Assembly: GCA_003510325.1 (NCBI GenBank)
Contig: DONB01000199.1
Location: 6,642-11,932, forward strand
Length of the DNA: 5,291 nucleotides
From: Thiobacillus sp.
GTDB taxonomy: Bacteria; Pseudomonadota; Gammaproteobacteria; Burkholderiales; Thiobacillaceae
Direction: 5' to 3'
In this document: positions 1 through 4,966 of the stretch, one piece after another
How the letters are laid out: each line of letters begins with the position of its first letter
How positions within the stretch are numbered: position 1 is the stretch's first letter
Notes under the pieces: generated by a model
Seen by the model: the letters and a program-made list of their open reading frames with translations, nothing else
What the model was told of the DNA's origin: nothing
Databases searched by the model: none
Translations under genes and position numbers: made by a program

Positions 1-327
1 ACGGTCTGGACCTGGAACGCCATCGGCAAGCAGAAGGGCGCGTGGGGCCTGAAGGAAAACGCCTCCGAGGCGACCAAGGGCTTCCTGCTCAACCACCTGA
101 TTTCCGAGCTGCTGCCGGAAAAGGCCGGCGAGCGCCGCGTCACCAACTCCGACCCGGTGACCGGCCAGGCGGCGTGGTTCGACCTGCGCGTGAAGATATG
201 GAAAGCTGCGCCGGGCGAGACCGGTTCGTGGCCGCAGTTCGATGCGCTGAAATCGCTGCCGGGCGACGAGCGTTACGAGCGGCCCGACGTGCTGCGCTAT
301 GACGCGCGCAGCCACGAAAAAAACTAA
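1..327 (+). CDS. soeA: Sulfite dehydrogenase (quinone) catalytic molybdopterin subunit SoeA, C-terminal 108 residues (5' partial)
   Basis: Frame 1 is open from the first base and ends at TAA (325-327); no start lies in the window, so this is the tail of a longer gene. The 108 residues look like the end of the molybdopterin-dinucleotide-binding domain of DMSO-reductase-family enzymes, with segments such as GFLLNHLISELLPE, a short NSDPVTGQAAWFD loop and a final LRVKIWKA strand, then a polar tail ending in HEKN. In SoeA this domain holds the bis-MGD cofactor where sulfite is oxidised to sulfate in the cytoplasm. The assignment rests largely on the neighbours: soeB starts 36 nt downstream and soeC follows, then sulfur-relay genes. 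Other enzymes with an A-B-C layout (polysulfide, tetrathionate or DMSO reductase) cannot be excluded from the tail alone, because the FeS and active-site regions are outside the window. Confidence 0.82.
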   Translation, partial: TVWTWNAIGKQKGAWGLKENASEATKGFLLNHLISELLPEKAGERRVTNSDPVTGQAAWFDLRVKIWKAAPGETGSWPQFDALKSLPGDERYERPDVLRYDARSHEKN

Positions 328-363
328 AAGCAGTACTAAAGAGAATTTAAGCGAGAGAGAACT

Positions 364-1059
364 ATGAGACTTGGATTGGTCATCGACCTCGATGTGTGCG
401 TGGGCTGTCATGCCTGCGCCATCGCCTGCAAGGAGTGGAACGCCTCCGGCACCATCGGCCCGTTGTCCGACTACCAGCCCTACGGCGCCGAGCCGTCGGG
501 CGTGTGGTTCAACCGGATCCGCCATTACGAGATGGACGAGTATCCGAACAACAAGACGGTCAACTTCCCGATGTCGTGCATGCACTGCGAGGACGCCGAC
601 TGCGTCACCGTGTGCCCGACCGGCGCTTCCTACAAGCGCGCTGAAGACGGCATCGTGCTGATCGATCAGGACAAGTGCATGGGCTGTAACTACTGCTCAT
701 GGGCGTGTCCGTATGGCGCACGCGAACTCGACCGTTCCAGCGGCACGATGAAGAAGTGCACCCTGTGCGTCGACCGCATCTACGACCAGGAACTGCCGGT
801 CGAGGAGCGTCAGCCTTCCTGCGTGCTGACCTGTCCGGCGCACGCCCGCATGTTCGGCGACTTCGACGATCCCGATTCGGCGGTGTCGCGCACGGTGCGC
901 GAGCGCGGCGGTTTCCCGCTGATGCCCGAGCTCAACTACAACCCGACCAACCAGTACCTGCCGCCGCGCCGCAAGCCGGTGATTCCGGTCGACACCCAGC
1001 CCAAGGGCGGCCTGAAGGAAAGCATCAAGCAGTTCGCCAACAAGCTGGTGCGCCGCTAA
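364..1059 (+). CDS. soeB: Sulfite dehydrogenase iron-sulfur subunit SoeB (four [4Fe-4S] ferredoxin-like, DmsB type)
   Basis: A 231-residue electron-transfer subunit carrying electrons from the molybdenum site of SoeA to the membrane subunit SoeC. It has sixteen cysteines in the four groups typical of DmsB/PsrB/SoeB proteins: C12-C15-C18-C22, C72-C75-C80-C84, C105-C108-C111-C115 and C132-C135-C153-C157. This predicts four [4Fe-4S] clusters. The groups at 80-85, 111-116 and 153-158 end in C-P, as in bacterial ferredoxins. There is no signal peptide, consistent with a cytoplasmic enzyme. The ATG at 364 is preceded by a purine stretch, GAGAGAGA (353-360), a weak ribosome site, and places the first cysteine group at residue 12 as usual for the family. 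The gene lies 36 nt after soeA and 32 nt before soeC. The family is certain; the substrate (sulfite) is inferred from context. Confidence 0.9.
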   Translation: MRLGLVIDLDVCVGCHACAIACKEWNASGTIGPLSDYQPYGAEPSGVWFNRIRHYEMDEYPNNKTVNFPMSCMHCEDADCVTVCPTGASYKRAEDGIVLIDQDKCMGCNYCSWACPYGARELDRSSGTMKKCTLCVDRIYDQELPVEERQPSCVLTCPAHARMFGDFDDPDSAVSRTVRERGGFPLMPELNYNPTNQYLPPRRKPVIPVDTQPKGGLKESIKQFANKLVRR

Positions 1060-1081
1060 GCGCCGCCTATATATTTGCGCC

Positions 1082-1086
1082 AGGAG
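1082..1086 (+). promoter_or_regulatory. Ribosome-binding site fixing the soeC start
   Basis: AGGAG lies 5 nt before the ATG at 1092. It decides the start, because the same frame is open upstream to 699 inside soeB and would otherwise suggest a much longer protein. Confidence 0.8.
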
Positions 1087-1091
1087 AATCC

Positions 1092-2030
1092 ATGCATCCC
1101 GCCTTCTCAGTCATTTTCTTCACCGTGGCATCGGGCGCCGGCTTCGGCCTGATCTCGCTGCTGTTCATCGCCGACTTCTTCAAGCTGGGCGGCAGCTTCA
1201 GCAATGATCAACTCGTCGCGGGCGGCCTCATTGCGATGGCGCTGGTCGTGTTCGGCCTGCTGTCGTCGACCTTCCACCTCGCCAATCCGAAAAACGCCTG
1301 GCGTGCGTTCAGCCGTTTCCGTACCTCATGGCTGTCGCGCGAAGGCGTGTTCGCGATGGTGTTCATGCCGCTGGCGCTGATCTACCTCGCCAGCATCATG
1401 TTCGACGCACCGCAGTGGCTGCGCGTCATCAGCGGCTTCCTGACCGCCATGATGGCCTGGATAACGGTGTTTTCCACCGGCATGATCTACGCCTGCCTGA
1501 AAACCATCCGCCAGTGGAATACCCCGCTGGTGCCCGCGAACTACCTGGCGCTGGGCTATGCCAGCGGCAGCCTGCTGCTGCTGGTGGGCGCGGTCGCCGC
1601 CGGTCTCGACACCACGCCCTACATCGCGATGTCGGCGCTGATCGTCTCGATCGCCGCGGTGCTGAAGGCGATCTATTACTTCTGGATCCGCAGCCCGGGC
1701 CTCACGCCGACCATCAACACCGCCACTGGCCTGACCCGCGCCAAGGTCAAGCTGCTTGACACCGGCCACACGCACGGCACGTTCCTGACCCAGGAATTCG
1801 GTTTCCAGATCGCGCGCCAGAAAGCCGGCCTGCTGAAGCTCGTGGTGTTCAGTGTGGGCTTTGTTCTGCCCGGCCTGATGCTGGTGTGGGTGTTCAACCA
1901 GCATGGCGGCCAGGCTGCAGCCATCGTCGCAGCCTGCGCGGGTATCGTTGGCGCCGCAGTCGAGCGCTGGCTGTTCTTCGCAGAGGCCCGCCATGTGGTG
2001 AACCTGTATCACGGTGCCCAGCGCTGCTGA
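1092..2030 (+). CDS. soeC: Sulfite dehydrogenase membrane anchor SoeC (DmsC/NrfD-like, quinone-interacting)
   Basis: A 312-residue integral membrane protein that anchors SoeAB on the cytoplasmic side of the inner membrane and passes electrons to quinone. Hydrophobic segments at about residues 7-29, 41-61, 84-104, 112-134, 150-170, 176-198, 245-267 and 273-295 suggest eight helices. A DmsC-family signature, HLANPKNAWRAF followed by SWLSRE (62-84), lies in the loop after helix 2, and the C-terminus ends with ERWLFFAEARHVVNLYHG, also typical of the family. The start at 1092 has a good AGGAG site and gives an N-terminus that begins directly with helix 1. The frame extends upstream into soeB but there it encodes arginine-rich out-of-frame sequence. 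It is the last soe gene; no clear intrinsic terminator follows before the rhodanese promoter region. The DmsC family is clear; the Soe identity comes from the neighbours. Confidence 0.87.
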   Translation: MHPAFSVIFFTVASGAGFGLISLLFIADFFKLGGSFSNDQLVAGGLIAMALVVFGLLSSTFHLANPKNAWRAFSRFRTSWLSREGVFAMVFMPLALIYLASIMFDAPQWLRVISGFLTAMMAWITVFSTGMIYACLKTIRQWNTPLVPANYLALGYASGSLLLLVGAVAAGLDTTPYIAMSALIVSIAAVLKAIYYFWIRSPGLTPTINTATGLTRAKVKLLDTGHTHGTFLTQEFGFQIARQKAGLLKLVVFSVGFVLPGLMLVWVFNQHGGQAAAIVAACAGIVGAAVERWLFFAEARHVVNLYHGAQRC

Positions 2031-2050
2031 TTCCCCGGTAGTCGGCAGGG

Positions 2051-2079
2051 TTGGCTCGCCCCCCGCTTTGCGGTATATT
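2051..2079 (+). promoter_or_regulatory. Predicted sigma70-type promoter of the rhd-tusA-dsrE2 unit
   Basis: A -35 hexamer TTGGCT (2051-2056, 4 of 6 to TTGACA) and a -10 hexamer TATATT (2074-2079, 5 of 6 to TATAAT) are separated by exactly 17 bp. Transcription would start near 2085-2087, leaving a leader of about 33 nt before the rhodanese ATG. A short CCGC-TTT-GCGG inverted repeat (2063-2073) sits in the spacer. The promoter is predicted from sequence only, but spacing and box quality are good and it lies in the first real gap after soeC. Confidence 0.6.
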
Positions 2080-2092
2080 AGAAAATTCTAAT
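2077..2092. promoter_or_regulatory. 16-bp inverted repeat overlapping the -10 box: probable repressor operator
   Basis: ATTAGAA-AA-TTCTAAT forms perfect 7-bp arms around a 2-bp centre. It is AT-rich inside a GC-rich locus and covers the end of the -10 box and the expected transcription start, so a bound protein would block RNA polymerase. AT-rich palindromes at this position are typical of ArsR-family repressors, including the persulfide sensors SqrR/BigR and the sulfur-oxidation regulators sHdrR/SoxR, which control rhodanese and sulfur-relay genes elsewhere. No regulator gene is in the window, so the family assignment is an inference. Confidence 0.55.
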
Positions 2093-2103
2093 TTCTCCAT
2101 TGC

Positions 2104-2108
2104 AGGAG
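2104..2108 (+). promoter_or_regulatory. Ribosome-binding site deciding the rhodanese start
   Basis: AGGAG lies 10 nt before the ATG at 2119 but only 1 nt before the in-frame GTG at 2110. The GTG is too close to be used, so the ATG is chosen. Confidence 0.65.
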
Positions 2109-2118
2109 TGTGACCTCT

Positions 2119-2448
2119 ATGTTCGGACTGTCAGGTTTCAAGGAAGTCGATCCCGCCTATGTCGCAGAAATTGCCGCCAAGGGTGCGCATCTGATCGATG
2201 TGCGCACCGAGGCCGAAGTGGCGCAGGGTGTGATCGACGGCGCCATCCACATCCCGCTGCATTTGCTGCCGTTGCGTGCGACCGATATTCCCCAGGACAA
2301 GCCGGTGGTGATCTACTGCCGCTCCGGCGCACGATCGGCTCAGGCGTGCGCATTCATGGCCTCCAAAGGCTACGGCAACATGCACAACCTGGCCGGCGGC
2401 ATCATGGCATGGGCGCGTTCCGGCAACGCGCTCAGCCTTCCGCGTTGA
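2119..2448 (+). CDS. rhd: Single-domain rhodanese (sulfurtransferase) of the rhd-tusA-dsrE2 module
   Basis: A 109-residue, one-domain rhodanese with no signal peptide, so cytoplasmic. The active-site loop is C67-R-S-G-A-R (67-72), with C67 as the persulfide-forming cysteine. The preceding strand VVIYC, the N-terminal LIDVRTEAEV (25-34), the GAIHIPL motif (41-47) and the C-terminal NLAGGIMAW (90-98) are all standard for the family. The length fits the small rhodanese encoded next to tusA in sulfur oxidisers such as Allochromatium vinosum. There it is thought to load sulfur onto TusA, from thiosulfate or from glutathione persulfide. A second cysteine, C77, lies in the helix after the active loop. 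The gene follows soeC after an 88-nt gap holding a promoter and operator, and tusA starts 143 nt further on. Which sulfur donor is used in vivo cannot be read from sequence. Confidence 0.92.
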   Translation: MFGLSGFKEVDPAYVAEIAAKGAHLIDVRTEAEVAQGVIDGAIHIPLHLLPLRATDIPQDKPVVIYCRSGARSAQACAFMASKGYGNMHNLAGGIMAWARSGNALSLPR

Positions 2449-2482
2449 CCCGGGCGCTGCCCCGGCCAAAGACCCTGTATTT

Positions 2483-2520
2483 TCCCCCGCAGCACAGCAA
2501 TTTCGGTTGCAATGGGGGGA
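2483..2520 (+). other. Two-tier hairpin in the rhd-tusA gap
   Basis: TCCCCC (2483-2488) can pair with GGGGGA (2515-2520), and inside it GCAA (2497-2500) can pair with TTGC (2507-2510) around a TTTCGG loop. No proper U-tract follows (CTTCTGGTTT), so it is not a standard intrinsic terminator; it may protect the 3' end of the rhd mRNA or cause pausing. A second weak stem, CCGGG/CCCGG (2450-2454 with 2461-2465), lies just after the rhd stop codon. No convincing tusA promoter was found between here and 2580. Confidence 0.35.
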
Positions 2521-2557
2521 CTTCTGGTTTAAGGTACCGCAGCGTTTTTTACTACAT

Positions 2558-2575
2558 ACCGATTTAACCGATTTA
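2558..2575. repeat. Perfect tandem 9-bp direct repeat just upstream of tusA
   Basis: ACCGATTTA occurs twice back to back, ending 5 nt before the AGGAG ribosome site (2581-2585) of tusA. It would lie in the tusA leader or at a promoter-proximal position. It could be a regulator half-site pair, a translation-tuning element or chance; nothing in the window decides this. Confidence 0.6.
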
Positions 2576-2591
2576 GTGTAAGGAGAACCCA

Positions 2592-2819
2592 ATGAATTTC
2601 GATAAAGAACTCGACGCACGTGGCCTGAACTGCCCGCTGCCCATCCTGCGTGCCAAGAAAGCCCTGGCCGAAGTCGCCAGCGGTCAAGTCCTGAAAATCC
2701 TCTCGACCGACCCGGGTTCGGTCAAGGATTTCGCAGCTTTCGCCAAGCAGACCGGCAACGAGCTGCTTTCCACCGCCGAAGCCGGTGGCGAATTCACCTT
2801 CTTCATGAAGAAAAAGTAA
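2592..2819 (+). CDS. tusA: TusA family sulfur-carrier protein
   Basis: A 75-residue TusA protein: a small cytoplasmic carrier that holds sulfur as a persulfide on one cysteine and passes it on. The family signature is near the N-terminus, ELDARGLNCPLPILRAKKAL, with the CPxP motif C14-P15-L16-P17; C14 is the only cysteine. The rest follows the TusA two-layer fold, with DPGSVKDFAAFAKQTGNELL in the middle and a short FTFFMKKK end. E. coli TusA is 81 residues, so the protein is full length. AGGAG at 2581-2585 sits 6 nt before the ATG. In dissimilatory sulfur oxidisers TusA encoded beside rhd and dsrE2 feeds sulfur to DsrEFH/DsrC or to the sHdr-Lbp system rather than to tRNA thiolation. The gap to dsrE2 (95 nt) contains a terminator-like hairpin, so tusA may be made in excess over dsrE2. 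Confidence 0.95.
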   Translation: MNFDKELDARGLNCPLPILRAKKALAEVASGQVLKILSTDPGSVKDFAAFAKQTGNELLSTAEAGGEFTFFMKKK

Positions 2820-2838
2820 ACAACAACAAACCAAAACC

Positions 2839-2887
2839 AGCGCCGTCCGTTCCTGGAGCACTCAGCCAAGAACTCACGGCGCTTTTT
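2839..2887 (+). terminator. Terminator-like hairpin between tusA and dsrE2 (probable attenuator)
   Basis: Outer arms AGCGCCGT (2839-2846) and ACGGCGCT (2876-2883) pair perfectly. An inner stem, TTCCTGG (2850-2856) with CCAAGAA (2866-2872), pairs with one mismatch around a 9-nt loop. The outer 3' arm runs into five T's (2883-2887). CAACAAA (2824-2830) can also pair with TTTGTTG (2885-2891) across a bulge. No promoter is visible before dsrE2, so complete termination would silence that gene; partial termination or a processing/stability role is more likely. Confidence 0.6.
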
Positions 2888-2914
2888 GTTGACTGACACA
2901 CAGGAGAGACAGAC

Positions 2915-3424
2915 ATGGATACCAAAAAAATGGCCATCATCGCCACCAAGGGCACGCTGGACTGGGCATACCCCCCGTTCATCCTGGCCTCCACGGCGGC
3001 AGCGCTGGGCTACGAAACCCAGATTTTCTTCACCTTCTATGGCCTCCAGCTCGTCCGCAAGGACCTGTCTGTCCTCAAGGTCAGCCCCCTGGGCAACCCC
3101 GGCATGCCGATGAAGATGCCGTTTGGCCCTAAGTGGTTCAAGAGCATCAACTGGAACATGCCCAACGCCATCCAGGCCATCATCCCCGGCTATGAAAGCG
3201 TGGCAACGGCCCTGATGAAGCAGACCATCGCCAACAACGGCGTGGCCACCATCCCCGACCTGCGCGAGCTGTGCCAGGAAGCTGAAGTCAAGTTCATCGC
3301 CTGCCAGATGACCGTCCAACTGTTCGGCTTCGAGCATTCCGACTTCATCGACGGCCTCGAATACGGCGGCGCCGCCACCTTCTTCGAGTTCGCGGGCGAG
3401 ACCGACATCTGCCTGTTCATCTAA
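2915..3424 (+). CDS. dsrE2: DsrE2 family sulfurtransferase (DsrE/F/H-like)
   Basis: A 169-residue protein of the DsrE/F-like family (DsrE2 group), which forms the third step of the rhd-tusA-dsrE2 sulfur relay. Family hallmarks in order are MAIIATKGTLDWAYPPFILA (6-25), FFTFYGLQLVRKD (38-50), SPLGNPGMPMKMP (57-69) and KFIACQMTV (126-134), followed by the glycine-rich EYGGAATF (149-156). C130 in the ACQMT motif is the expected persulfide-carrying residue. C120, ten residues before it, is a plausible partner, and C166 lies near the C-terminus. I see no long hydrophobic segment, so the protein looks soluble, unlike membrane-bound DsrE2 forms. The ATG at 2915 has AGGAG at 2902-2906 (8-nt spacing). 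A strong terminator follows 23 nt after the stop. The receiving oxidation complex (Dsr or sHdr) is not in the window. Confidence 0.9.
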   Translation: MDTKKMAIIATKGTLDWAYPPFILASTAAALGYETQIFFTFYGLQLVRKDLSVLKVSPLGNPGMPMKMPFGPKWFKSINWNMPNAIQAIIPGYESVATALMKQTIANNGVATIPDLRELCQEAEVKFIACQMTVQLFGFEHSDFIDGLEYGGAATFFEFAGETDICLFI

Positions 3425-3447
3425 GACAGATTGCCGCATGATGAAAA

Positions 3448-3476
3448 AGAGCCGAAATTGATTCGGCTCTTTTTTT
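3448..3476 (+). terminator. Intrinsic terminator after dsrE2
   Basis: A 9-bp perfect stem, AGAGCCGAA (3448-3456) with TTCGGCTCT (3462-3470), has a 5-nt loop ATTGA and is followed directly by six more T's. A's upstream (3444-3447) extend the pairing and would provide a U-run on the opposite strand, but no opposite-strand gene needs it. It closes the rhd-tusA-dsrE2 unit. Confidence 0.93.
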
Positions 3477-3617
3477 ATGTGTCTTTTGTACCACAGCCTG
3501 TCCGGTTTTTTGGTTTGCCCGCGCTGGCCGGCTTGTTTAAGCCCTAGAGCGGGCGTAGCCTTCGGGGCAGGCTATTCAATAAGCTTATCTGTAGTAATTT
3601 CGCCCAAGGAGACATAA
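3477..3617 (+). other. Upstream region of the outer-membrane protein gene, rich in inverted repeats
   Basis: This 141-nt gap must hold the promoter of the downstream gene, since a terminator precedes it, but I cannot name a convincing -35/-10 pair. It contains several inverted repeats: GCCCGC/GCGGGC (3517-3522 with 3549-3554), inside it GGCTT-GTTT-AAGCC (3530-3543), then TAGCC/GGCTA (3556-3560 with 3570-3574), then the 10-bp palindrome ATAAGCTTAT (3579-3588). The ribosome site AAGGAG is at 3606-3611. The stems may structure the mRNA leader or mark a regulator site. Confidence 0.45.
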
Positions 3618-4883
3618 ATGAAATTGACAAAAGTTTTCGCATTCATGGCACTGGCCGGTCTGGCTGGCAGCGCCTACGCTACCAATGGCTATTTTTCGCA
3701 CGGCTACGGCATGAAGGCCAAGGGCATGGCCGGTGCATCCACCGCCATGCATGACGATGCGTTTGGTGGTGCGAACAACCCCGCCGCCATGGTTTTTGCT
3801 GGTAACCGCATGGATTTGGGCATGGATATATTCAGCCCGATTCGCGAGGCATCCAATGCGGGAGACTTTGGTACTCCGGTTACGTCCGAGAGCGATGCCA
3901 ATTATTTCCTGGTGCCTGAGTTCGGTTACAACCGAATGATGAACCCCAATCTGTCCCTTGGCGTGACCGTGTATGGAAACGGCGGCATGAATACCGACTA
4001 CCCTGCGCTTGGCGGCGCATTTGGGACGATGAATATATTGGGTGGTTCGGGTGCCCTGGGTGTCGACCTGATGCAGTTGATCGTTGCCCCGACTGCTGCC
4101 TACAAGGTGGCTCCCAATCACTCCATCGGTATTTCCCCTTTGGTGGGTTATCAGCGCTTTGCGGCTACGGGCATCCAGCCTTTCTCCGCATATTCCTCTG
4201 ATGCAGCTAACCTGACCAACCGCGGCAACGATGACGCGTATGGTTACGGCGTGCGCATTGGTTACATGGGCAAGATCACGCCTACCGTCACCATCGGCGC
4301 GGCGTATGCGTCGAAAATGAATTTCGAAGAGTTCAGCAAGTACAAGGGCTTGTTTGCTGAGCAGGGCGATTTTGACATTCCTGAGAACTACAATTTGGGC
4401 GTGGCTTGGCAAGCTACTCCTGCAGTCAAATTGGCCCTGGATTACCAGCGTATCAACTACGGTAAAGTGGCTTCGGTTGGCAACCCTGTGTCAAATCTGT
4501 TGGTCTTGGGTCAGCCGCTCGGTTCCACCAATGGCCCAGGTTTTGGCTACTCCAATATCGATGTGTGGAAACTGGGCACGGAGTATAAATACAGCCAGAA
4601 TCTGACTCTGCGCGCAGGGTATAGCCATAGCGACAACCCTATCAGCGGCTCCGACCTGGGTGAGGTGTTGTTCAATATCCTTGCACCTGCTGTGATTGAG
4701 AATCATGTCACGCTTGGCTTTACCTATACGCTGTCTTCGGGGGACGAAGTCTCCATGGCCTATATGCATGGCTTTAAGAATGACGTGAGTGCGGCACGGC
4801 CGGGTGCGCCCTTTGGTACTAATGTCGATACGATCGAGATGTACCAGAACTCGCTGGGCATCCAGTACAGCTGGAAGATGTAA
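3618..4883 (+). CDS. FadL/OmpP1/TodX-family outer-membrane transport protein
   Basis: A 421-residue precursor of a FadL-type beta-barrel, which lets hydrophobic molecules cross the outer membrane. Residues 1-21 form a signal peptide: K2 and K5, a hydrophobic core at 6-19 and an A-Y-A cleavage site before T22. The mature N-terminus, TNGYFSHGYGMKAKGMAGAS (22-41), and GGANNPAAM (50-58, with the NPA motif) are hallmarks of the family, forming the hatch region that plugs the barrel. The remainder alternates short beta strands with glycine/asparagine-rich loops. E. coli FadL is 446 residues, so length fits. AAGGAG (3606-3611) is 6 nt before the ATG. The codons are visibly more A/T-ending (ttg, ggt, gct, tat, aat) than in the neighbouring genes. 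The last residues are YSWKM rather than the usual terminal phenylalanine. The gene stands alone between two terminators. The substrate is unknown; aromatic compounds, fatty acids or hydrophobic sulfur are possible. Confidence 0.9.
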   Translation: MKLTKVFAFMALAGLAGSAYATNGYFSHGYGMKAKGMAGASTAMHDDAFGGANNPAAMVFAGNRMDLGMDIFSPIREASNAGDFGTPVTSESDANYFLVPEFGYNRMMNPNLSLGVTVYGNGGMNTDYPALGGAFGTMNILGGSGALGVDLMQLIVAPTAAYKVAPNHSIGISPLVGYQRFAATGIQPFSAYSSDAANLTNRGNDDAYGYGVRIGYMGKITPTVTIGAAYASKMNFEEFSKYKGLFAEQGDFDIPENYNLGVAWQATPAVKLALDYQRINYGKVASVGNPVSNLLVLGQPLGSTNGPGFGYSNIDVWKLGTEYKYSQNLTLRAGYSHSDNPISGSDLGEVLFNILAPAVIENHVTLGFTYTLSSGDEVSMAYMHGFKNDVSAARPGAPFGTNVDTIEMYQNSLGIQYSWKM

Positions 4884-4909
4884 TTTTCAGCAGCACTTCA
4901 GCTGATTGG

Positions 4910-4938
4910 AAACCGGGGCCTTGGGCCCCGGTTTTTTT
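4910..4938 (+). terminator. Strong intrinsic terminator of the FadL-like gene
   Basis: An 11-bp perfect stem, AAACCGGGGCC (4910-4920) with GGCCCCGGTTT (4924-4934), closes a 3-nt loop TTG and continues into a run of seven T's (4932-4938). It lies 26 nt after the stop codon. Confidence 0.95.
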
Positions 4939-4966
4939 ATGTGCGTCTAGATGATTACTCCGGCAG

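Noticed and set aside
42..302. 86-residue open frame at the window start
   Set aside because: Out of frame with the soeA tail, which shows clear protein-family sequence; the alternative is an arginine/alanine-rich shadow.
323..340. ACTAAA repeated twice, 12 nt apart, before soeB
   Set aside because: Short, low-complexity purine-rich sequence between co-transcribed genes; no support for function beyond the ribosome-site region.
699..1091. In-frame open extension that would make SoeC a 443-residue protein
   Set aside because: It overlaps soeB out of frame, encodes arginine- and proline-rich sequence typical of a GC-rich shadow, and the ATG at 1092 has a proper ribosome site and starts at the first membrane helix.
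2110..2118. GTG at 2110 as rhodanese start
   Set aside because: Only 1 nt from the AGGAG site; the ATG at 2119 has workable spacing and gives the usual family N-terminus.
2507..2535. TTGCAA-N17-TAAGGT as a tusA promoter
   Set aside because: The -10 match is poor and the -35 lies within a predicted hairpin stem.
2876..2891. Similarity of the tusA-dsrE2 hairpin 3' arm to the valS terminator 3' arm (both AC-GCGC then T-run then GTTG)
   Set aside because: Both are GC-rich stems followed by T-runs, so the match is expected for terminators; loops and 5' arms differ, so it is not a repeat family.
2889..2917. TTGACT before dsrE2 as a -35 box
   Set aside because: The matching -10 position would fall on the start codon and reads ACATGG, so no promoter can be supported.
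2684..3439. 251-residue open frame on the - strand
   Set aside because: It lies antisense to tusA and dsrE2, runs through the hairpin between them and has no family-like sequence.
3585..4412. 275-residue open frame on the - strand
   Set aside because: Antisense to the FadL-like gene, whose signal peptide and family motifs are clear; no ribosome site or recognisable domain on the - strand.
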